From: an uncultured Clostridium sp.
GTDB taxonomy: Bacteria > Bacillota > Clostridia > Lachnospirales > Lachnospiraceae
Assembly: GCA_938036545.1 (NCBI GenBank)
Contig: CALHQJ010000066.1
Coordinates: 1 to 55,799, forward strand
Length of the DNA: 55,799 nt
Direction of reading: 5' to 3'
Shown here: piece after piece, positions 43,147 to 50,924 of the stretch
Position numbering within the stretch: position 1 is the first letter of the stretch
How the letters are laid out: every line of letters starts with the position of its first letter
Position numbers and translations under genes: made by a program
Notes under the pieces: generated by a model
Seen by the model: the letters and a program-made list of their open reading frames with translations, nothing else
The model's database searches: none
What the model was told of the DNA's origin: nothing

Positions 43147-43764
43147 ATGAGCAAAACAAATGAAGAGCGTTTAAAGGATCTGTTTGACAGACTGGATTCC
43201 CTGTCCTATATTAAGCCGGATTCCATTCCTGATATTCCGCTGTACATGGATCAGGTAACTACGTTTATGGACGAACATCTTGGCCACACAAAGCGCTATC
43301 CAGAGGACAAGGTTCTGACCAAAACCATGATTAACAATTATGCCAAAAATAATCTCCTGCCTCCGCCTATTAAGAAAAAGTATTCTAAAGAGCATATGCT
43401 GATGCTGGTTTTCATCTATTACTTTAAGAATCTTCTTTCTTTTAATGACATTGAGGAACTGTTCCGGCCTATTTCAGGAGAACATTTTAACGGGCAGTCC
43501 GGCCTGTCTTTGGAACAGATTTATAATGAAGTATTTGCCCTGGAACATGGACAGATGGAACATCTCAAAGCAGACGTTATGGAAAAATTCCGTCTGGCAT
43601 CCCAGACTTTCAGCGAAGCCGAAGAGGACGACCAGCAGTATCTTCAGTTATTTTCCTTTATCTGCGAGCTTTCCTTTGATGTGTATTTAAAAAATCAGAT
43701 GATCGAAATGCTGATTGACGGGCTTAGGGAAGAAACAGGCGCCGGGGCAAAGAAAAAGAAATAA
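43147..43764 (+). CDS. DUF1836-family protein
   Basis: A 205-residue cytoplasmic protein typical of Firmicute DUF1836 proteins, with MerR-like HTH segments (DKVLTKTMINNYAKNNLLPPP, HMLMLVFIYYFKNLLSFNDIEELF). The function is not established; a DNA-binding regulator is likely. The start at 43147 follows AAGAGGTGA; the longer frame has no site. It is a single gene with its own terminator (43769-43820). Confidence 0.85.
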   Translation: MSKTNEERLKDLFDRLDSLSYIKPDSIPDIPLYMDQVTTFMDEHLGHTKRYPEDKVLTKTMINNYAKNNLLPPPIKKKYSKEHMLMLVFIYYFKNLLSFNDIEELFRPISGEHFNGQSGLSLEQIYNEVFALEHGQMEHLKADVMEKFRLASQTFSEAEEDDQQYLQLFSFICELSFDVYLKNQMIEMLIDGLREETGAGAKKKK

Positions 43765-43768
43765 AAAA

Positions 43769-43820
43769 CAAGGTTACTGCAAAACACATCAACTTCATTT
43801 CGCAGTAACCTTGCTCTTTT
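43769..43820 (+). terminator. Terminator of the DUF1836 gene
   Basis: caaggttactgc (43769-43780) pairs perfectly with gcagtaaccttg (43802-43813), followed by ctcttttt. Confidence 0.8.
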
Positions 43821-43887
43821 TCCGGCAGCGTTGCTGCCTATATCTTATATAGCTCCTTAACTACACAAGAAACTTTTTTGATAAATC

Positions 43888-44042
43888 GTAACTGTTCAGG
43901 ACGGAGGGCATCTTCTTGTCCGGCTTTGCCGAACAAGAAGCATCGGAGATTCTTCCGATGTGAAATCTGGTATAAAAAGCTGTTTACAAGCCAGCTTGAC
44001 ACAGCTTTTTATACCAGATTTCCCGCCATCCTGAATAGTTAC
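43888..44042. mobile_element. 155-bp full-length MITE with perfect 8-bp target duplication
   Basis: Flanks GATAAATC at 43880-43887 and 44043-44050 are identical. Terminal inverted repeats GTAACTGTTCAGGACGG and, reversed, GTAACTATTCAGGATGG match at 15 of 17. Inside are three hairpins: 43912-43940 (cttcttgtccggc / gccgaacaagaag), 43941-43960 (catcgga / tccgatg), and a perfect 21-bp palindrome 43963-43983 with 44001-44021 around a 17-nt centre. It has no coding capacity. GTAA ends and an 8-bp duplication fit IS66-family transposition. It lies 20-28 bp from the yerC stop. Confidence 0.85.
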
Positions 44043-44069
44043 GATAAATCATTGAATTAAAAATCAACA

Positions 44070-44366
44070 CTATTTTTCTTGTTCTTCTAACCTGGCAAAT
44101 ACCATGTCATAGCCGTCATTTCCATAGTTCAGAGAACGGTTCACACGACTGATGGTCGCTGTGGAAGCTCCGGTCTTTTCTGCAATTTCCAGATACGTCT
44201 TGCCCTCCCGCAGCATCTTTGCTACTTCGTAGCGCTGAGACAGGGAAAGCAGCTCATTAATCGTACATACGTCTTCAAAAAATACATAGCACTCTTCTGG
44301 TGACTTTAACGTCAAAATTGCCTGAAACAGGTGATTGACCGCATCTGTCCTAAGTTTTTTGTTCAT
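44070..44366 (-). CDS. YerC/YecD-family TrpR-like HTH protein
   Basis: A 98-residue protein of the Trp repressor fold. It contains LTLKSPEECYVFFEDVCTINELLSLSQRYEVAKML and the recognition HTH TYLEIAEKTGASTATISRVNRSL, and ends YGNDGYDMVF, the YerC signature. It is an uncharacterised DNA-binding regulator common in Firmicutes. AAGGGG precedes the ATG. It stands alone. Confidence 0.92.
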   Translation of the reverse strand: MNKKLRTDAVNHLFQAILTLKSPEECYVFFEDVCTINELLSLSQRYEVAKMLREGKTYLEIAEKTGASTATISRVNRSLNYGNDGYDMVFARLEEQEK

Positions 44367-44446
44367 GTATTAACGCCCCTTTTTGACTTTCATTTTAATA
44401 TGCTGTTATTTTAACATACTAAAGTTTCAAAGTCTACAGTTTCAAA

Positions 44447-45259
44447 TCAAGAAAGCAGAAATTTTTCTACTACCAGCGCCACTCCATCCTCATTGTTAGA
44501 TGCAGTAATGTAATCTGCTGCTTTTCGTACCGGTAAAACACCATTTTCCATGGCAACCCCAAGACCCGCATATTTTATCATAGTTAAGTCATTATACCCG
44601 TCTCCGCAGGCAATCATCTCTTCTCTAGGAATTCCCAAAATCTGTAACAGTACCTCTAACCGCTGGGCTTTGTCGATTCCCTTTGGAAGAATTTCCAGGA
44701 AAAACGGTTCTGAACGGTATACGGAAAAATCTCTTCCCAAAGCTGCTTTTACAAGAGGCTCTACAGTTGCCAGATAGTCTCCGTCGTCCACCATAAGAAA
44801 TTTGGGGACTGTAATGCCGGTTACATAGTCTGCCATATCGCCCATCTCTCGAACCGTCATCTGATTAATCCCTGCTTCCAGCTCTACATACTGATCGTCC
44901 TTTTTCCGGGTAATAATAGTATCTCCTTCATAAGTCAGGATATTAACCCCATGTTCCTCTGCCAGCTTTACTATCGTATGGTTCATGTTCTGAGGCAGTA
45001 AAACCGGCGACACCGTCTCCCCTGTCCTGCAGTTGATAATCATTCCGCCGTTAAAGGCCAAAATATAGCCGCCATACTGTTTCATTTTCAGCTCTTCTGC
45101 CAGATGCAAAATCCCCTGAACAGGACGGCCAGAGGCCAGAACCACGATTTTCCCGCGTTTCTGTGCCTCCATAAGCGTTTCCTTTGTTCTGGGAGTAATC
45201 TTCTTCTCCCGATTGGTCAGTGTGCCGTCTAAATCCAGCACAATCATTTTATAATCCAT
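44447..45259 (-). CDS. Cof-type HAD-IIB phosphatase
   Basis: A 270-residue phosphatase of the Cof/YbjI class. Motif I is VLDLDGTLTN, motif II VLASGRPVQG, the C2B cap is about residues 80-190 and motif IV is ACGDGYNDLTMI, followed by GLGVAMENG. The substrate is unknown; family members dephosphorylate sugar phosphates and cofactors. The start at 45259 follows GGAGAAG. It lies 49 bp downstream of the aconitase homologue and may share its transcript. Confidence 0.9.
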   Translation of the reverse strand: MDYKMIVLDLDGTLTNREKKITPRTKETLMEAQKRGKIVVLASGRPVQGILHLAEELKMKQYGGYILAFNGGMIINCRTGETVSPVLLPQNMNHTIVKLAEEHGVNILTYEGDTIITRKKDDQYVELEAGINQMTVREMGDMADYVTGITVPKFLMVDDGDYLATVEPLVKAALGRDFSVYRSEPFFLEILPKGIDKAQRLEVLLQILGIPREEMIACGDGYNDLTMIKYAGLGVAMENGVLPVRKAADYITASNNEDGVALVVEKFLLS

Positions 45260-45307
45260 GACTTCTCCACATGTATCTTTTTGTCCGGTCTGCGCCATTT
45301 CCAGCCA

Positions 45308-47602
45308 TTATGCCTTTTGGCGGTTCCGGTTGTAATTGATCAGACAGCCAGCCTTTACAATCTCTCTTTCCTCGGCTGTCATATCTGCAATATATAACTG
45401 AATTTCCTTGATTTCGTTTCCAACTACATAGGCCTTGATATCCTGCAAATCCCCGTCTAACGCCTTACGGATGCCCGGAATGTAGATATAATCGCCTACT
45501 TCAAATCCCGGCTCTGCTTCCATCTGGAAGGGCAGCATTCCCCAGTTCATCACGTTGGAACGATAGCGCTTGGTCGCATATTCTTTGCAGATATTGGCAA
45601 GTCCGCCAATTACTCTCTGGCAGCTGGCCGCCTGCTCTCTGGCAGAACCGTCTCCTGGCTTTACTGCATAAACCATGCTTCCGATTTCCGTATCCATAAC
45701 CTGAACCTCTTCATTGCCTGGAATGGTTCGGATCTGATCAAATACCTTCTTTAATTCTGCATCCAGTGTCATTGGATCGGTTCCGGCAACTCTGGCCTTT
45801 TCTAACTTGTCCACTTCTTTCGTGCGGCCAACGTACTCCGGATCTCTTCTGGATAAAGTAAATTCTGCCAGTCCCAGAGGATTGGAACGGTAGGAAGAGG
45901 TTTCTCCTGACGGAATTAACTCATCTGTGGTGGTAACTGCGTCCATAATCTTAGAGCAGACTTTTACTACAATGTTGTCAGCCAGAGGGCTCATTTCCGG
46001 CCAGTCCTTAATATTGGGGCCGTAAATTAATTCCGCTTTCTCGTCTCCTTTTTCAAAGCCAAAATATACTCTGTGATCGTAAGAAGTCCGGTCAAATTCA
46101 TAAGCCGGAACCTTTCCAAAGCACTCCATTCCTTCTGCTGAGGTTAAAATACCGCCATTGGCTGCTGTAGCTGCAATGGAACGGGCGTCCATAAGGGCAA
46201 CTGCTGCCATCTGGCCATTTCCTGGCTTTGAACCTTCACGGTTAGGGAAGTTTCTGGTAGTATGGCGGATACTCAAGCCATTGTTGCAAGGTGTATCGCC
46301 AGCGCCAAAGCAAGGGCCGCAGAATGCTGTACGGATAATTGCGCCTGCAGCCATCAGGTCGGATACGGCACCTTTTTTCACCAGATCTGCAAACACCGGC
46401 TGAGAAGATGGATATACGGCCAATGAGAATTCATCACAGCCGCAGTTCTTTCCTCTTAACGCATTGGCAGCCTCAATCACATTGGTATAGTTGCCGCCTG
46501 CACATCCGGCAATAATTCCCTGCTGAACCAGCAGCTTTCCATCTTTTATCTTATCAGTCAGCGTAAAAGAAGCCTTTCCTCCGCCTACCTGTTCTGCACT
46601 CTTTTCTACCTCTCTTAAAATATCGGAAAGGTTTGCATTTAATTCATCAATCTCATAGGTGTTGCTTGGATGGAATGGCAGGGCAATCATTGGCTTAATG
46701 GTGCTTAAATCTACATATACACAGCCGTCATAATATGCCACATCCGCAGGCTTCAGCTCTTTATAATCCTCTCCCCGTCCATGCATGGTCAGATATGCCT
46801 TGGTGTCTTCATCTGTTTTCCAGATTGAGCTTAAACAGGTGGTTTCTGTAGTCATAACGTCTACGCCATTTCTGAAGTCCGTATCCATAGAGGCAATGCC
46901 AGGGCCTACAAACTCCATCACTTTATTCTTTACATATCCGCTCTTAAATACAGCGCCAATAATAGCCAGGGCAATATCCTGAGGGCCTACACCTACATTG
47001 GGCTTACCGTCCAGGTAAATGGCAACGACACCTGGATAGGCCACGTCATATGTATCTCTTAACAGCTGCTTTACCAGCTCGCCGCCGCCTTCTCCTACTG
47101 CCATGGTTCCCAGGGCTCCATAACGGGTATGGCTGTCAGATCCTAAAATCATTTTGCCGCAGCCTGCCATCATTTCTCTCATATACTGGTGAATGACTGC
47201 AATGTGAGGCGGAACATAGATACCGCCGTATTTCTTGGCAGCAGAAAGGCCGAACATGTGATCATCCTCATTAATCGTACCGCCTACTGCACACAGTGTA
47301 TTGTGGCAGTTTGTCAGTACATATGGTATCGGAAACTTTTCCATACCAGACGCTTTCGCAGTCTGGACAATTCCTACAAACGTAATATCGTGGGACGCCA
47401 TAGCGTCAAAACGCAGTTTTAAATGATCCATATTATCTGCAGTGTTGTGGGCCTCTAAAATAGAATAGGCAATCGTACCCTTTTTTGCCCCTTCTTTATC
47501 AGCAGCTTTTCCTGTCATGGCTTCTACTTTTGCCGCCTCTGATTCCGGAACCAGAGAATCTCCATTTACCAGATACACGCCGCCGTCATATAATGAAATC
47601 AT
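45308..47602 (-). CDS. Aconitase-superfamily hydratase, YbhJ-like
   Basis: A 764-residue protein of the aconitase superfamily. The N-terminal part has LTNCHNTLCAVGG and GSDSHTRYGALGTMAVGEGGGEL (a cluster-domain-like SDSHT motif). The central part has GCAGGNYTNVIEAANALRGKNCGC and TAFCGPCFGAGDTPCNNG with Cys ligands for a 4Fe-4S cluster, and a swivel-like domain is at the C-terminus. The segment order is unlike AcnA, and it resembles the uncharacterised YbhJ. It probably hydrates or dehydrates an organic acid; not a proven citric-acid-cycle aconitase. AGGAGG precedes the ATG. Confidence 0.85.
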   Translation of the reverse strand: MISLYDGGVYLVNGDSLVPESEAAKVEAMTGKAADKEGAKKGTIAYSILEAHNTADNMDHLKLRFDAMASHDITFVGIVQTAKASGMEKFPIPYVLTNCHNTLCAVGGTINEDDHMFGLSAAKKYGGIYVPPHIAVIHQYMREMMAGCGKMILGSDSHTRYGALGTMAVGEGGGELVKQLLRDTYDVAYPGVVAIYLDGKPNVGVGPQDIALAIIGAVFKSGYVKNKVMEFVGPGIASMDTDFRNGVDVMTTETTCLSSIWKTDEDTKAYLTMHGRGEDYKELKPADVAYYDGCVYVDLSTIKPMIALPFHPSNTYEIDELNANLSDILREVEKSAEQVGGGKASFTLTDKIKDGKLLVQQGIIAGCAGGNYTNVIEAANALRGKNCGCDEFSLAVYPSSQPVFADLVKKGAVSDLMAAGAIIRTAFCGPCFGAGDTPCNNGLSIRHTTRNFPNREGSKPGNGQMAAVALMDARSIAATAANGGILTSAEGMECFGKVPAYEFDRTSYDHRVYFGFEKGDEKAELIYGPNIKDWPEMSPLADNIVVKVCSKIMDAVTTTDELIPSGETSSYRSNPLGLAEFTLSRRDPEYVGRTKEVDKLEKARVAGTDPMTLDAELKKVFDQIRTIPGNEEVQVMDTEIGSMVYAVKPGDGSAREQAASCQRVIGGLANICKEYATKRYRSNVMNWGMLPFQMEAEPGFEVGDYIYIPGIRKALDGDLQDIKAYVVGNEIKEIQLYIADMTAEEREIVKAGCLINYNRNRQKA

Positions 47603-47797
47603 ATCGTATTCCTCCTTGCACAGTGATTGCAGTAAATTCGGTTTCTTTATTTATAACATTAATACCGTCCGTATACAAGGGGCAATCCATCTAACAGTAA
47701 GATAATTTCGCTGTTTTCAGTTAAAGAGTACAAAAATTGGAACCTGCTGTCTGTTTCGGCATAAGATACACTAAACTGCCTGCTATTTGGAGGTTTT

Positions 47798-48817
47798 ATG
47801 AAAAAGTTTTCTTTCCCTGCCGTAATTGCTTCTGTCGTTTTTTCCTTTACGATTTTTTCCCTTACGGCCTGTTCTTCCCAGGATTCATCTGAACCGACGT
47901 CTCAGTCTCTTCCTGTTACCTTAAGTGAAGTGGCCCACTCCATCTTTTATGCTCCTCAGTATGCCGCTGTCGAACTGGGGTATTTTAATGAAGAAGGAAT
48001 CGACCTGACTCTGGTAAATGGCGCAGGCGCCGACAAGGTTATGAGCACTCTCTTATCCGGTGACGCTGATATTGGCTTCATGGGATCTGAAGCCAGTATT
48101 TACACCTACGCCAATGGTGCAGAAGACTATGCAGTTAATTTTGCCCAGCTCACTCAGAGAGCCGGTAATTTTTTGGTTGCCAGAGAACCGAATCCGGATT
48201 TTTCCTGGGAGAAGCTGTCCGGCGCTTCTGTTCTCGGCGGAAGGGCCGGTGGAATGCCCCAAATGGTTTTTGAATATATTTTAAAAAAGCATAACTTAGA
48301 TCCGAAAACCGACCTTTCCATTGACCAAAGCATTAGTTTTGGTCTGACTGCAGCTGCCTTCCCATCCAGCTCTGCCGATTATACCGTAGAGTTTGAACCC
48401 TTTGCCACAGCCTTGGAAAAAGAAGGAAACGGTTACGTAGTCGCTTCCCTTGGAACAGAATCCGGTTATGTGCCTTATACGGCTTATTGTGCCAAAAAAA
48501 GCTTTTTAGAAAAAAATCCCCACATAATCCAATCCTTTACCAATGCAATCCAAAAAGGATTAAATTATGTAAACTCTCACTCTTCCGAAGAAATTGCCCA
48601 AGTCATCCATCCCCAGTTTCCGGACACGGATTTAGACAGCCTGACTGCCATTGTCAGTCGTTATAAAGAGCAGGATACCTGGAAAACCGATACCCTTTTT
48701 GAGGAGGATAGTTTTTACCTGCTGCAAAATATCCTGGAGGAAGCCGGACAGCTTCCAGAACGGGTACCCTATGAAAAGTTGGTAACTAAGGAGTTTTCAC
48801 AAAAAGCCGCTGAATAG
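47798..48817 (+). CDS. NMT1/SsuA-like substrate-binding lipoprotein (orphan)
   Basis: A 339-residue lipoprotein with the signal and lipobox LTAC, then a type-2 periplasmic-binding fold of the NMT1/THI5/SsuA class (SIFYAPQYAAVELGYFNEEGIDLTL, GSEASIYTYANGAED, TAYCAKKSFLEKNP). Such proteins bind thiamine precursors, sulfonates or similar small molecules. No permease or ATPase of the same system is adjacent. Its 3' end overlaps the convergent SpoIIM-like gene by 32 bp. GGAGG precedes the ATG. Confidence 0.87.
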   Translation: MKKFSFPAVIASVVFSFTIFSLTACSSQDSSEPTSQSLPVTLSEVAHSIFYAPQYAAVELGYFNEEGIDLTLVNGAGADKVMSTLLSGDADIGFMGSEASIYTYANGAEDYAVNFAQLTQRAGNFLVAREPNPDFSWEKLSGASVLGGRAGGMPQMVFEYILKKHNLDPKTDLSIDQSISFGLTAAAFPSSSADYTVEFEPFATALEKEGNGYVVASLGTESGYVPYTAYCAKKSFLEKNPHIIQSFTNAIQKGLNYVNSHSSEEIAQVIHPQFPDTDLDSLTAIVSRYKEQDTWKTDTLFEEDSFYLLQNILEEAGQLPERVPYEKLVTKEFSQKAAE

Positions 48818-49328
48818 CTGGAAATCCCCAGCATTCTGCCGCAGCTCCCAGAACACAAAGCCCAAACAGGCTTCCTATAAGAATCAGTTTGGGCTTTCCC
48901 CTGTCTTTTCCTGCCAGCGCCGCCAATCCCAGCCAGGCAGCTCCGTAAAACAGGCTGTGTGGAAAAGTTGTAATCAGGAAATACCACAAACCAGCCAAAC
49001 CTTTTTGCCAGGTAAACACCGATAAAGTAACCCCCATCGTCACCCCTGCATAACCAAAAATCCCCAGAAAGCAGGCTCTGCCATAGGGCGTCATCCCCAT
49101 CAGCCATCCCATAAATGCAGCAAAACATCTCCTGCTAAGTAAATGCAGAAACAGCGGAAGTTCTCCGGATATTGTTTCCTGATTTGTTCCTCCTGCTGAA
49201 AATGGAAATGCGCTTAAACCGGATTTTACCTCTGCACTGGTCAAATGAAACAGAATTGTCCCCATTACCACACCCAGTAAAAAACTTATCAAAAGTCCAT
49301 CCCCATAAGACATACGAATTTTTTTCAT
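48786..49328 (-). CDS. SpoIIM-like membrane protein
   Basis: A 180-residue membrane protein with about five hydrophobic helices and the SpoIIM-like arrangement LLGVVMGTILFHL, GMTPYGRACFLGIFGYAGVTMGV, FPHSLFYGAAWLGLA. Stage II sporulation protein M works with SpoIID and SpoIIP in peptidoglycan remodelling during engulfment. It lies downstream of nudF, a neighbourhood seen in other Clostridia. The only ribosome site (AGAGGC) is in the 3' arm of a terminator hairpin at 49331-49379. Identification rests on topology and context. Confidence 0.65.
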   Translation of the reverse strand: MKKIRMSYGDGLLISFLLGVVMGTILFHLTSAEVKSGLSAFPFSAGGTNQETISGELPLFLHLLSRRCFAAFMGWLMGMTPYGRACFLGIFGYAGVTMGVTLSVFTWQKGLAGLWYFLITTFPHSLFYGAAWLGLAALAGKDRGKPKLILIGSLFGLCVLGAAAECWGFPAIQRLFVKTP

Positions 49329-49330
49329 AT

Positions 49331-49379
49331 AAAAAACAGCCTCTTGTCATCATTTATCACAATGTATGCGAGAGGCTGT
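49331..49379 (-). terminator. nudF terminator that overlaps the SpoIIM-like translation start
   Basis: On the minus strand the stem is formed by 49379-49371 and 49344-49336, followed by TTTTTT (49336-49331) and then the ATG at 49328. The downstream arm contains the only SD-like AGAGGC for the next gene. Confidence 0.75.
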
Positions 49380-49397
49380 CTTCTTATTTCAGGCTTT

Positions 49398-49952
49398 TTA
49401 TTTCTGATTTCCGTACTTGGCTGCATAGGTCATAATTGCAGCTACTGTTTTTCCATCTGTCATCTTGCCGGAATAGATCAATTCCTGTAAATCTTTCAGA
49501 TCCCATTCTTCAATATCAATCTGTTCATCTTCATCTAAATGCTGTTTAGAAGGGATGAGATCTCTGGCCAAAAAGATATCAATATATTCATCACAAAAAG
49601 CAATAGTTGTGTTAACGCTTAACAGATATTCCAGCTTTTCACAGCGAAATCCCGTTTCTTCTTCTAATTCCCGATAAGCACATTCAATCTTCGGCTCGTT
49701 GGGATCATCCAGTTTTCCTGCCGGTATTTCCAGAGTGTACCGATCCAGGGCATTGCGGTACTGGCGTACCATCAAAATCTTTCCCTCTGCTGTAACCGGA
49801 ACTACTGCCGCAGCGCCGTCATGGTGAATAAAATCCCAATGTGCTTCATGGCCGTTGGCGATTACCGTATCCTCGTAAAATTTTAATATGGTTCCTGTGT
49901 ACTTTAACTCTCTGCTTTTCCGAATCACCGGCACTTTTTCCTGATTATCCAT
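49398..49952 (-). CDS. nudF: NUDIX ADP-ribose pyrophosphatase
   Basis: A 184-residue hydrolase cleaving ADP-ribose to AMP and ribose 5-phosphate. The Nudix box runs from AGKLDDPNEPKIE through AYRELEEETGF, with one extra residue between the first Gly and Glu. The N-terminus contains VRQYRNALDRYTLEIPAGK, typical of NudF. GGAAGG precedes the ATG. Confidence 0.92.
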   Translation of the reverse strand: MDNQEKVPVIRKSRELKYTGTILKFYEDTVIANGHEAHWDFIHHDGAAAVVPVTAEGKILMVRQYRNALDRYTLEIPAGKLDDPNEPKIECAYRELEEETGFRCEKLEYLLSVNTTIAFCDEYIDIFLARDLIPSKQHLDEDEQIDIEEWDLKDLQELIYSGKMTDGKTVAAIMTYAAKYGNQK

Positions 49953-50025
49953 AAGACCTTCCTTTCCTCTCTGCTTTTTGCAGAACCAATTTCACACTCT
50001 TTTTATACTCTTTCTGCTTCTCAAC

Positions 50026-50826
50026 CTACTTTTTCAGCTCAGCATTTTTCAGATAACTTGCATCACAGGCCTTGATAATGGCACTGCGAAATCCGTTTTC
50101 TTCCAAGGCTGATACGCCCTCAATGGTTGTCCCACCTGGTGAACAAACCATATCTTTTAATTCGCCAGGGTGTTTTCCTGTCTCCAGCACCATCCTGGCG
50201 CTTCCTAAAACCGCCTGGGCCGCCATTTCATAGGCGTCCTTTCTGGGCAGTCCATATTTTACTGCTCCATCTGCCAGAGCCTCAATAAACATATAAACAT
50301 ATGCCGGTGAACAGCCGCTGACACAGCCGACTGCGTCAATCAATGACTCCGGAACGAATTTCATCTTTCCAAAGGAGTTAAAAATACATTCTATCTCATT
50401 GATTTCATCAGGGGAAAACCGTTCTTTTTCCATACATACGCCGCTCATCCCTTCCCCCACCAAAGCAGGAGTGTTGGGCATTGCTCGTACAATCCGTTTA
50501 TCAAATCCCAGCTGCTCTTTTAAATATTGTACATCAATACCGGCAGCAATGGAAATCACAACCTGTTCCGGTGTTATCACAGAAGCCAATTCTTCCATTA
50601 CCTGGCTAAAATACTGTGGCTTTACTGCCAGAATAACATATTTGGACTGCGCTGCACAGGCTTTTCCATCTGCAGCCGCCTGAACTCCAGTCTGCTCTTC
50701 CACCCATAACATACGTTCCCGATTTACTTCCGAAAACGTCACTTCTTTTTCAGACATATAAGCCAGCAGTCCTTTTAGAATTGCATAACCCATATTCCCC
50801 ATTCCAATAAATCCAACCTTTGCCAT
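50026..50826 (-). CDS. proC: Pyrroline-5-carboxylate reductase
   Basis: A 266-residue enzyme reducing pyrroline-5-carboxylate to proline with NAD(P)H. It has the N-terminal Rossmann motif VGFIGMGNMGYAIL and C-terminal dimer segment VGCVSGCSPAYVYMFIEALADGAVKYGL with MVCSPGGTTIEGV. The start at 50826 is preferred: GGGAGG lies 5-6 nt upstream and the protein then starts at the canonical MAKVGFIG. It is downstream of the rny terminator, apparently transcribed on its own. Confidence 0.95.
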   Translation of the reverse strand: MAKVGFIGMGNMGYAILKGLLAYMSEKEVTFSEVNRERMLWVEEQTGVQAAADGKACAAQSKYVILAVKPQYFSQVMEELASVITPEQVVISIAAGIDVQYLKEQLGFDKRIVRAMPNTPALVGEGMSGVCMEKERFSPDEINEIECIFNSFGKMKFVPESLIDAVGCVSGCSPAYVYMFIEALADGAVKYGLPRKDAYEMAAQAVLGSARMVLETGKHPGELKDMVCSPGGTTIEGVSALEENGFRSAIIKACDASYLKNAELKK

Positions 50827-50846
50827 CTTGCCTCCCTTTCCAGTCC

Positions 50847-50902
50847 TGAAAACAAAAAGGCGCCTGGACATTACCCTATGTATGGGTGTCCAAACGCCTT
50901 CG
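50847..50902 (-). terminator. rny terminator
   Basis: Hairpin arms around aaaggcgcctggaca and tgtccaaacgcctt, followed on the minus strand by cctttttgttttc. It lies between the rny stop (50925) and proC. Confidence 0.8.
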
Positions 50903-50924
50903 TCATTGTTAGAATTAATAGAAG

